Below are positions 26,054 to 36,977 of a DNA stretch of 64,000 bases, piece by piece. A program made the translations under genes and the position numbers. Under the pieces are notes generated by a model. It did not search any database. It saw only the letters and a program-made list of their open reading frames with translations, and had not been told where the DNA came from. This DNA is from Cryptomeria japonica. Lineage: Eukaryota; Streptophyta; Pinopsida; Cupressales; Cupressaceae. Position 1 is the first letter of the stretch, and every line of letters begins with the position of its first letter. The stretch lies in the NCBI RefSeq assembly GCF_030272615.1, contig NC_081415.1, positions 235,597,803 through 235,661,802 of the forward strand, in the 5' to 3' direction.

Positions 26054-27390
26054 TGTTGGATATTAGTGTTGTTGGAATGTGTTGTTGTCAGTGATGCCAA
26101 CATATTCATGTGTTCTTGTTCTTCGATGTTGCAGAGAGTTGGTATATTACAAACATGTTGATGTGGATCTAAGGATTTAGAGATTAGTATCTTCAGTTGA
26201 TTCAACATGAGTTTATTGATTTAGAAGGTGATTTGATCAAGTTATGTGGTCTGGTGTGATGACTGGTTTTTATGTTGGTTCTGTATTGTAGAGTTGTGAT
26301 TTCTGGTTTGTATTGCTCCGGAATTGATTCATTATGTTGAGCAGATTTTGGAGAGTGTTTGGTACAATCCTGCGTGTCCTAAGTTTGAGTGGTTCATGAT
26401 TTGAAACTTCACAAGTGTACCTTCCAGTTAGTTATGTTGGTGTTCTTGAGCTCCGGAAGGGAGATGATGATGATTATAGTAATCCGATTTGTTGTGTTTG
26501 TTGCAGGGGAATTCACGTTGCTTGTTGGTATTTCCAGATCATGTTCTATCCATGTTGTTGGTCTGCATTGATCGTTGTGTGTGTTATATAAGATTTTATT
26601 GGTCTGGTGGTATTCTTTGTGATATACGACTATGTAGCCAACCTAATGGTTCTTCCATGCTGCAGATGATCTTGGTGTGATATTCAATGGTGTTACATGT
26701 TAGAGGTTTTGATTGAGGTCCATGCTATGTCTTTGCCAACTTTGTATTGGTCGGCATATGGATTTATGTATCATGTGATGTAATTTTGTAATTAGGTCTT
26801 ATGAATTGAGCTGACCTTGAAAGTAAACGTGATGATTTGTATAAATAAATGTAATAATTATGTAAGATGTGTTTTTGTGTTGTGTTTGCGTTCTTTGAGA
26901 GTGTTGTATGTACAAACAAGCAAATTGATCTTTCAAAAGAGTGTTAAAGTGAAGTAGAGTGTTGCAAAGCAGACAGTGTGATTAACCGGAATTGTGATCG
27001 GGCATTTGGAGATGCTATTCTTTTAGTTCATGTAAACCGGATTAGTGTCTAATCTTTGTAAGGCAGTGAGCCTTTCCAGGGTTGTAGCCCTTTGTTGTTT
27101 CTAAGCAGTGAGCTATAGGCAGTGTGCCTGAATGCATGTTCATTCTCCATTGTAATGTTTACACATATTACTACAAAGTATCATCATATTGTGGGTAGGT
27201 TCCCACTATGGTTTTTCCCTTAACTGGGTTTTCCACATTAAAAATTTGTGTTATGTGTGTTGTTGATTTGGTGTTTATCTTTGTTATTCTTGTTCTTGAT
27301 TAGATATAAAGTTGAGGTTAATTTGGTTAAGTTTGGTGAAAACTGATTCAACCCCCCCTCTCAGTTTTTTCTGCATTGTTGTTGCCAACG
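26054..27390 (+). repeat. Copia 1 3' LTR
   Basis: 1337 bp, TGTTGGAT to GTTGCCAACG. The last base is G where the 5' LTR has A. Confidence 0.93.
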
Positions 27391-27574
27391 TATACTTGAT
27401 TATCTTCTTCACACAATACACGTATGTTTAACAACTTTCATATTGTCTTGCCATTGCCATTTATGTGTTGCCATAGTTTTGAATAGAGTTAATATATCCC
27501 ATTATCATTGATTATAATGCATAATCAATTTATCCTTACCCTACAGGCTGGCAAGATCATGCTTTGATACCACT

Positions 27575-28449
27575 TGTAATGTCCTCTTTTGAGAGGACAC
27601 TAAATCTTGCCCAATATACTTGTAGAATTATAGCAGGTTATCTATTTTTAGTCTGTTGTGGTAATTTGGACAGATTCAATTCAATGTTATTTCCCTTTTT
27701 AAATGCACAAGTTTGTTGTTTATATCAATCTAATTTGTTGCCTATACTCAAATGTGTGTGTGTGTGTGCACGCGCACACGCACGTGCGTGTGTGTGTATG
27801 AGAATCCTTTCTATTCCATCTGGTTATTGATTTAATATTTCCTCTTCTTTTCCTTTGATGCCTACTTTATTATTGTTCATAGATTTGTATTTGTGTTATG
27901 ATCTCTTTGATAAATGTTCATACCATTCTTAAAGATTTTCTTATAATTCTGACTTAGGTTTGCTCCTAAATCGGCTTCTAATGCTTCAGATATTTCGTTC
28001 TATTCCATGGATCCTTCCTTCTCAAATGAAAACTTATCCACTTTATATTTTCCAGTGTTAGGGAGAGTTACACCTCTTCATCATGTATGCCCTTCGGCAA
28101 GAGACACACCCTTCACCCTTAGCACCATTTAAAAGAGTGCAACTCTTTATTATTTCTACCCTTTGAAAGGGACACAACCTTTCATAACCAGATCTGCACT
28201 CCTTATTTAAATCAGATATGCACTTTTGATTCCCAAATTATCCTCCCAAATTATCCCCTTCAAATGAGGTTCTCTTCTCCCTTTTATATCTCATGTTTGA
28301 GGGAGTCACAACTTTTCATTTCATGTCGTTTGCCCATTCATTAACTTAATTAAAATTTAATTATATCTAAATATATTCTTTTATATTTATATTTATATTT
28401 TATAATTATTATTTACGATTAAATTCAATTTCAAAGTGGGGGCATTACA
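27575..28449 (-). mobile_element. LTR copy B with primer-binding site
   Basis: 875 bp with terminal inverted TGTAATGTCC...GGGGGCATTACA. At 27561-27572 the reverse complement reads TGGTATCAAAGC, a slightly altered initiator-tRNA-Met site, two bases outside the LTR, so the element runs leftward on the minus strand. Its internal region is cut by Copia 1 (resuming at 18510) and may extend to LTR copy A. A 49-bp alternating purine-pyrimidine tract lies at 27752-27800. Confidence 0.8.
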
Positions 28450-29830
28450 CTGTGGGTTTCTATTGATTGTGGGTAGATGATCTCTCTCTTCTGTACATGA
28501 AAGGTTTTCTACACATTTAATGAATATGTATTTTGTATGCACTCTCTTCTGAGAGTCCAAGTCCAACTCTGCAGAGCTGCTAGAAGTGTCTAGAGAAAGT
28601 TATAGTCAGAATGTAAGAGAGCAACAACTCAATCAATCAATGTAAGGTTTTTTTTAATATGTATCAAAGTAGGGAGATCAGGGCAAGATATTTTGGAGTC
28701 TTGATGCTAATGACATTAAATTGACTAGTTGAAGCTATAGTTGTAGAAGTCTATGTTGGAACGGGTTTTTGAAGAAACCATAAGTGATGTTGCAGAAGGA
28801 TGAGATCCACTAAAGATCGTGGAGTTTGGATTGTTTTCCAAGGAAATAGAAACTAGAAAATTAGTTTGTCTGTGAGAAGCTGCAAATACAAATGGAAGAA
28901 AGATATCGCTAGTTTGAATTGTTGCAACATTCTGACTACTAATATGTATCAAAGTAGGGAGATCAGGGCAAGATATTTTGGAGTCTTGATGCTAATGACA
29001 TTAAATTGACTAGTTGAAGCTATAGTTGTAGAAGTCTATGTTGGAACGGGTTTTTGAAGAAACCATAAGTGATGTTGCAGAAGGATGAGATCCAATAAAG
29101 ATCGTGGAGTTCGGATTGTTTTCCAAGGAAATAGAAACTAGAAAATTAGTTTGTCTGTGAGAAGCTGCAAATACAAATGGAAGAGAGATATCGCTAGTTT
29201 GAATTGTTGCAACATTCTGACTACCTACAAATATATAAATTGGGAGTATTGTTGTATGCCGCAACATTCTAAATTTGTTATTTTAAGGTCAATAGATCCC
29301 ACTAGGATCATCAAGAACCCGAAGTGTCACTCTATATGAGGTGTTGAGAAAATATAATGTTTTGCACTTGAACCTACAATGGACTGGTAACCATGAGGGC
29401 CAAAGCTAATGGTTAGGGCATCCCAATAGTAGCATGGGATTTCTTAGGTTTGATCTCTAGATCTCGAAGACTTAACATGTCGAAGCATCAATGAAAGAAG
29501 TGAAGAAGGAAGTTAGAATTGGTAATTGAAATTAATGGGGAGTGTTGGAGATTGTAATCCCAACTACTTCTCCTATGCAATCAACTTTACATTCTTTGTA
29601 GACCAAACGTATTTGCAGCATTAAAGACAAGTCTTGTAAGCAAATCTTTTTGAGGATTTGAATGATTTTCATCAAAATTGCTCCAACCTGTCCATTGTAC
29701 CATCTACAAGTTTCTTCTAAGAGTCCAGCTCTGCAAAGCTTCTAGAAGTGTCTAGAGAAAGTTATAGTCTAAATGTAAGAGAGCAGCAACTCAATCAATC
29801 AATATAATGTTTTTTCTTGTTTCTAATGGA
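28450..29830 (+). mobile_element. Small non-autonomous LTR element
   Basis: The last ~105 bp of a 5' LTR (28553-28656) matches the 3' LTR at 29712-29815 (shared TAGAAGTGTCTAGAGAAAG and CAACTCAATCAATCAAT). A PBS-like TATGTATCAAAGTAGGG follows at 28659. The internal region is about 0.9 kb, has no ORF and contains a tandem duplication. The 3' LTR begins TGTTGGAGATTGTAATCC at 29543, after the PPT-like AATGGGGAG. The 5' part of the first LTR is missing or too diverged to see next to LTR copy B. Confidence 0.65.
28657..29226 (+). repeat. 285-bp tandem duplication
   Basis: Two nearly identical copies (28657-28941 and 28942-29226), differing at only a few positions. Each starts with the PBS-like TATGTATCAAAGTAGGG. 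Confidence 0.95.
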
Positions 29831-30940
29831 TAAAAAATGTCAAGTTAACTTTGCTCTGTTTTATTTTCTCCTTCCCCTTTTTCTTTCAAACTTCTACAAT
29901 TTAAACCAAAATGCATGTCACGGTTGACAGTTTACAAAGTTGCATAGAAAATTTTTTTAGCATCAATTTATGGAATTGATTGCATAAATTTTGGAGAAAA
30001 AATTGAAAACAAATTAAAAAGGGGGAATTTTTTTTGGAGAGCCACGTGTCAATCTTCCCAATAAGCAATTGCTACTTATTTTCAGCTCCCCTTTTTTTCA
30101 AAGCTTATTTTTAAGTTTTAAGTAGTTGCCGGTCCACTTAAATTAAAAAAGATTCCAATTTATCCTTTCCTCTTAATTAAAAATTTGCATGGAAACACTT
30201 TGACTGGGTACTTAAGCGGTGGCATAAAAACATGGGATAAAAGATCATTTGAAACATAATACATTCGGTTCACAGTTTACACACGCCTATCTAAAATAGA
30301 AACAATAAAAAATCCTAGTGAACTGTTGTTTGCTGAGTTAAACTGCAGTTCTATGCCTAGGCAGCGATGCACTGGTGAGCTCATGCTAAACTGGAGTTTG
30401 AACAGGTACAACCACCTCTAGGTATATACAATTCAACAAACAAACAGAAGATTTTTTACTGCAACCTTTTCATGCTAAATTTGGGCATTTTACACGCCAT
30501 AAAAAATGCGCCTGCAAAATAAGGAAAAATACCCCACATTCTGAATGGTGTTGACATCAACAATCTATTTTACAGTAAATAATGTTTTCATCGTGATTGT
30601 TCAATAGTCATAATATTTTCTATTGAATCAAGGAATTTGTAGATTAAGCAAGTTTGTTCTTGAACTGCCATTGTTGACTGTAATATCTTGACTCCTTAAT
30701 AACCCTTGCTTGATGAACTACTTATAACTTGCCATAAAAACCTTCTTTAAAAGACTTTGCTTGTTAACTGTGGCTCTGATGTCATGTCAGGGGAAGAGGC
30801 AGAGGAGAAACAAAAAAGTAAAGAAATAGAGATAAAACAGAGCTAACTGAAAATGTGATATATTCATATATATTTGGAATCATACAAAGCTCTAATTATA
30901 TATAAAATACAGAACTCCAAAAAATGTTTGATTACATATG
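29831..30940. other. No gene seen
   Basis: Sequence between the small LTR element and the 3' side of eIF3b. No domain or repeat structure was recognised. Confidence 0.5.
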
Positions 30941-30946
30941 TTTATT
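30941..30946 (-). terminator. Candidate AATAAA for the eIF3b copy
   Basis: TTTATT on plus (AATAAA on minus), about 345 bp past the eIF3b stop. Sequence match only. Confidence 0.35.
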
Positions 30947-33264
30947 AAAGACATAGAGCTGCTCTTTCTTCTCCTTGTAAAGATTAAAAACAAAGATCCC
31001 TGTTGTTATGGCACCTGCTGCTAGAGTAAAAGGAACTTCTGCTCTCTTCATACAAGTTAATAACTTTCTCCTTCTCATCAAATAACCAGCAAAACCAAAC
31101 ATAACATCAACAAAAGATTAAATGCAACTAACTCTGATGTGAGCAAAATTTGGCAGACGCTATTGTGCAGTTAAATTATATTTAATAATGTCCTGATGCA
31201 GAGAGTGAGAAGACAACAAACAGCGGGAGAGAGTGAAGTGTACAGAGAGCAGTAATAAGGGTAGATGGGATCAACTCCCACACTTTACTCCTAAAAACCA
31301 TATGAAGCAACATCTTCTGTAACATCCAATACCTCTTCAGCTTCCACTTCTTCTTCTTCATATTCTTCTTCTTCTTCACTGGGCTCTCCATCACGCAATG
31401 CTTGGCGAAGGAATATCTCTTCTTCACGAGAACGTTTCCATTCATTGACCCAGACCTGCCATTCCTCTTCCAACTTTTTTCGTTTCTCCCTGTCTTGTTC
31501 ACTTAACAATAACGAAACATCATGATCCTCAGAGTCATATATCTTGCCATACTTCTTTAAACTCTTGGCAATTGCCTCTTCTTTCTCTGGACTCAATAGC
31601 GACGGTGGCCTTGGACGCCACAGCAACTGTGAATTACAGTAAAGGCATATATAAATACAGAGCTATAAAACTTCTACTTCTAACTAGTGCAGGATGGCTT
31701 ACAACATGCGTATGGGTTCTCACCTGGTAAAACCCATCCCTACAAACACGGTATAATAGTTTCCCATTGAATATCAATGTGTTAAGCCATTTTCTATGTC
31801 ATGTAAAGTTGTGGCATATGTTGCCACATACCTGTAAAGAGAAAATGTATCAGCAGCTATCAGAGAAGCACAAAGCAGCAGAACACTGGAACAATATATA
31901 GTTTAAGTAACATTGTAAATTAAAAGAATTTACCTTCCAGTAGGATCCCACTCAATATCAGTTGCCATGAAATGCTCGCCAGTTTCCATAGTCTCGAGTT
32001 CATCCACATTGTAAAATTCAAGCTGGCCATTGTGAGTTTTCATGCCTGCCAAAATAATAAAGCGTCCAATAGGAGACCAGAAAAGTGCATTTGTTCATCT
32101 TCCTTTTATAGTTGTGATTTTTGAAATCTGACCAACAATATTAGGGCTCCTCATTGAATAGAAACTGGCATCTGGCTTACTCCCATCTCCATGAATTATT
32201 GCAAACCTGTGCCCTTTGGGCTCCCAAGCAAATGCAACAATTCTATCATTCTTGTTTTCTAATTCTAACACTTCTATAGGAATATCTCTTTCCTTGATGC
32301 GGAAAAGTTCAAAGCCAGTGTAGGTAGTCTTCTTCGTTCTGGTATATCGATCTACCTTTACAGCAAGGTAATCTCCATTGCTCTGCCAGTACATCTTACA
32401 GTCACTCACACTAAAAAGGTTTTTCTGCCTCAGTTCTTCCCTTCCAGGGATTTGCACAAGACTAACCTGAGAGAAATAAGCCTTATTTCAGAAAACTACC
32501 TAACCCAGGGCCCTATAGACAATAGTAATTTGCATTGCTTGCTCAATATTCTTAGAAGTTTTAGCTAAAAGTATACAATTTTTTTATAAATTGATAAATG
32601 TAAAGGATTTATCAAATTAACAGTATTAGAAAGCTCACTCTTGCAGGTTGATTCCCACCACCTCCCTCTGGCACAAATAGTGATAGTATTGGATCTGTTG
32701 GAGACCAACTGAAATCCATTACATTGTCAACCTTGAGCAATTTTTTTTATCAAGGAGACCCATTGTATCAGTTTCATAAACACTGGTGCCATTTTTCCCA
32801 ATCCTAGCAAAATATTTATCATCTCTGCCACCTGCCCATCTGTTCAGATTTGATTTGCACTAAATAAGAAATAGTTTGTAAGTAAGATATTGAAATTCGA
32901 TATACTGAAACTAGCAATTCAAATTGCAAAGAATTACCTAAATACGGGCCAAGAGACACCAGCAACTCCTCCAGTTCCACCAGTTACAAAATCATCAGCA
33001 CTTCCTTTAAATTCTCTTGCAACGATGCCAGTTCTCATATCAGAGATTTTTAGAGTAAGCCTTTTGAACAAGAGGCATTCTAGTGTTAGAGAAAATTTAC
33101 AAGACCTTTGAAACAAAACATAATGATCAGCCATACTTTGCAATAAGATGACTCTATTTTTTTGGAATATTCAATCGTAAAGTCCCTCTACTGCTAAAAT
33201 ACATGTGTGTCTCTTGGGTTACTAGGCTCATGGCTGCTGTTAGTTACCGGGAATTTCTCCCCCG

Positions 33265-35271
33265 TTTTGGTGGTTAATTCCAAGTTCAACTAACTGTTAG
33301 TTAACTACCACAGATTATGGATCACTCACCGATCTTTGTTAGGTTTAGATTCATTCTTTCTGCCTGAACTAAGGTTGTTAATTTCAGTCTTCTCTTGCCT
33401 TCACCGTAATGTTAGATCATGGGGTGATTCAAGTTTTGTATAAATCATGCTTTCAGCTTCTGTAATGAACTATGAATTAATATAAGAATTTCATTTGGTT
33501 CAGATTTCTTTATGCTCTGTTTTTGTTATGTTTTCATTGTGCAAGTTTCTCCTTTATTTCTAGCTAGATCCATAATCTCTTATGCAGGTTTAGCTGAAAA
33601 TTTCACATGGTATCAGAGCCTAGGAGCTAGAAGAAAGGAGAAGAACATTTATTTTTTTGTAGGTATTGAGATTCTGAGTTGTTTTAGAATGGAATTCTCA
33701 TTGCTTTGGGAGAATCTATTGATATATTTGTATTAAAAATGAACTGAAATAAAGTTCCAAAAGGGCTAGTCTAGTCTAAAATGGGAATTAGATATCATCC
33801 ATCTATCATCTTTTTGGAAGAAGGAAATCACAAGTCCTGGCATAATGGAATCATAAAGCATTGTCGCTGGATTCATCTTTTGCCTCATTTATATGGGCTT
33901 ATTCCCAAACCAAGTACTTGTTGGCAGAAATTTGCATGGGAAAGTAGAAATGATCATGTCTTAGGATTAATTGGCTTAACTGTTGGGGACTATACATCAT
34001 GGGCTCTATCACACATTGAGTTCCCTCACACTCTTTGGGCCACTATATGGGAAATGTATGGAGATCCCAATGAACCTCCATTTCCAGATGAAGACATGTT
34101 TCTCTCCCTTGATAATGATGATGATGGCACTAAAGAGGAAATTGCTTATTGAAAGAGACTTGATTGTCTTGATTACACAAAGACATCTCCTCCTTCTTCT
34201 TCTCTTTCCACACCTTCAGTATTGGCAATTGTGCAGTCACCTCCAACTACCAGTTTGATAGAGATCTTGGCTTTTCTGAATGCTACTCCAGCTTCTCTTT
34301 AGCAGGTTCACTCTTGTCCAGTTGATGAGAGAGATATCATCCTATCAAACATTTATCATTTGTTTGTTGAATCTCTCCTTGATCATGATGGCAATTTTGA
34401 GGACACATGTCTTCTCTTTGATGTCGGCTCACATCAAGTTGCATCTTCTTTTGGTTTGGATTCTCTTGTTTTCTCTCAATGACTCCATGCTACTATCTTG
34501 ACACATCCTGATTCACATCCGAACAAATCTCTCACTTCAGTTGTCAGTGTTCCTAAATCTTGTATAGAAAAGTCACAGTTCAGCATCGGATTGGAGAAAC
34601 ATGAGTATATTCCATAACCATTCATCGTTATTCCTTCACAAATTTCACTTGAGTGGGAATTCAGCAGTTTGATAGCCAGAGGTTTCTATCTTCCAAAAGG
34701 AAGAGGTGTCATTTGTTGAAGAGGAACCTACTACAACATTCACTCTGCTACATTCTGTATTGACATTCTTTCTCTTCTTTGTGAAGGCACAAATAGCCAC
34801 TTTTTGCAAGATATTTGGTTGCAAGACATTGTAGCATATTAGGTATCAAGCAGAGTTAGTGTTAATTTTAAGGGGGGCTTTTATTCCCACTGGGTTTTCC
34901 CTCTTTCCTTAGTTAAAATTAGGGGGGGTGTTGGTGGTTAATTCCAAGTTCAAATAACTATTAATTCACTACCGCAGATTGTGGATCACTCGTCGATCTT
35001 TGTTAGGTTTAGATTCATTCTTTCTGCCTAAATTAAGGTTGTTAATTTCAGTCTTCTCTTGCCTTCACCGTAATGTTAGATCATGGGGTGATTCAAGTTT
35101 TGTATAAATCATGCTTTCAGCTTCTGTAATGAACTATGAATTAATATAAGAATTTCATTTGATTCAGATTTCTTTATGGTCTGTTTTTGTTTTGTTTTCA
35201 TTCTGCAAGTTTCTCCTTTATTTCTAGCTAGATTCATAATCTCTTATGCAGGTTTAGCTGAAAATTTCACA
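33265..35271 (+). mobile_element. Non-autonomous LTR element with gag-like ORF (TR-GAG type)
   Basis: Two 343-bp LTRs (33265-33607 and 34929-35271) ending TTTCACA; the second begins TGTTGGTGG, the first TTTTGGTGG. A PBS TGGTATCAGAGCC lies at 33608-33620 and a PPT AGGGGGGG at 34921-34928. A perfect 5-bp target duplication CCCCG (33260-33264 and 35272-35276) sits inside an eIF3b exon. The 1.3-kb interior has one gag-like ORF at 33781-34152 (SWHNGIIKHCRWIHLL, then W.AL..IEFPHTLWATIWEMYGD), but no protease, integrase or reverse transcriptase, so mobilisation in trans is inferred. Confidence 0.93.
33781..34152 (+). CDS. Gag-like ORF of the TR-GAG element
   Basis: A 123-codon ORF from ATG 33781. 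The spacing of W residues, a central W...SRNDHVLGLI block and the C-terminal TLWATIWEMYGDP resemble the first half of Copia UBN2/retrotrans_gag proteins, which form the particle and bind RNA. It ends with an acidic tail (DNDDDGTKEE). Downstream frames are open only in short stretches, so the original gag may have been longer. Confidence 0.6.
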   Translation: MGIRYHPSIIFLEEGNHKSWHNGIIKHCRWIHLLPHLYGLIPKPSTCWQKFAWESRNDHVLGLIGLTVGDYTSWALSHIEFPHTLWATIWEMYGDPNEPPFPDEDMFLSLDNDDDGTKEEIAY

Positions 35272-36977
35272 CCCCGATGATATATCAATCAATCTAACAT
35301 ATAAAAAACATATAGAAGTCATATTTCTATTCTACGTGTGACAAAAGAATATATTGAATGGATATTAAAGATTCTCAACAGTACAACAAAGAAATAATTC
35401 TCAATTACAATGCTCCACAGCCACCAAACTAAGCTTCGCATGAAAAAAACCTGTATGTGCAAAACACATCAATATGGTAAATGTGGTAGCACCTCCCCAA
35501 ACAGCTGCTCCCTGCCTGTGAGAGTTGCCAAGTATGTTCCAAGCGGTGACCATTGAACAAAGCTTTCAGTCTAATGCTGCAAAAAAAGGCCCTAACATTC
35601 AGTAGACTAGAAAATAAAAAGCACCCATTATGTCACCCTTCAGTAGACAAAAATTGTGCAGCTTGTGTAATGATCTACTTAACTATACGATGGTACACTA
35701 ATTTAGGCTTCAATTACCTAGCATCATTCCAATAAACTTTCAGTGTCTGATTGAGCACGAATGACAAATCGATCACGTCCTTTCTCATCTGTAAGCCTCT
35801 AGTGTAGATTTTCCTGCAACATAATATACTTCAATATTCAATTGATTAATGCAAACCAAGATTGCTAAGAATTCCAGGACATATAACAGTAATCAAACTT
35901 TTTAGCAGATGATTCATATTACAACAAGAAAAAGACAATAGTTAAGTTCTCAAGATACAATTATTTATTAAATGAACATTCCAGTTAATTCTTGTGTGAA
36001 CTCAATAATTTAAAATAAGTTATAATGTTACCAATAGAAAGCAGAAATTAAGGATGAACTTGCAGGGCATGAATACTAATAATTAATGGTTCATTAAAGT
36101 GTATCTTCATATTTAAACTTTCAAGGACTTTAAAATATATTTTTAAAAATGAAGAGTCCAAACACAAAAATTTTGCCATATAAAGACACAGAATAAAAAA
36201 GCAGAACATACAATGGGAGAATATGTCTTGGTTTCAGGAGGAACCCACTCATCTGATACTTCCATGTACTTCTCAAAGTCATCAAACATGTTAACAACAA
36301 AAATGTGTGCTTTGTCAAGCTTATATCCATTTGTTTGATCTTTTGTTGTTCGTGCCTCCTGTGCCAATTAAAATGCAAAAATGGAAAAATACTAGGTACA
36401 ACTATTACACAGGAAGAAAAAAAGTAAAAGCATCAAACACCATCTTCTTGCTTAGAATAAAAATCAAATATTCCGAAGTAAAAATTTTCATCTAGGATAC
36501 ATAACATTTGAAATTTAGGTAGAAGGTTGCAATCTGCAAATAAAGAACCACATATTTTTTTGCATATAAAATACACTCAAAAACTAATTGTAAATTTAAG
36601 CTTTTATATATTACTTAATATCTATCCAGTCCTTTTGAAAATTGAATCAATACTGAGAATTCATACCAATATTAAGGTCTATAAACCATAGCTAAGGAGT
36701 GTTGTACTCTATAAAACAACAACCTTTAGTCTTGTGTGTCTTAGGATCAATTGGCATCCACAGACCCCTGTCCCTGATTGTTCAAATCTGACCAAAAATC
36801 TTACGAACAACACCTTCAAGTTTATTTAACTTTTCAGGAGGCACAACAGGAAGGTTGTTAACAACAATGACATTACCAAACCTTGTCTCAAACTCCAATG
36901 AGTCTTCTTCTTCCTCTTCATCATCACTGCAAATAAAATAAATAAAAGGAACATTAACGAATATGAAGAGCACACTA

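Larger units (their letters stand above)
18511..27390 (+). mobile_element. Copia element 1, complete but decayed
   Basis: An LTR retrotransposon with 5' LTR 18511-21517, PBS, polyprotein remnants and 3' LTR 26054-27390. The LTRs begin TGTTGGATATTAG and end GTTGCCAAC(A/G). Flanking 5-mers TATAT and TATAC are a 4/5 target-site duplication. The 5' LTR is longer only because of a 1.7-kb insertion. The domain order protease-integrase-reverse transcriptase-RNase H identifies Copia. The element interrupts the internal region next to LTR copy B. Confidence 0.95.
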
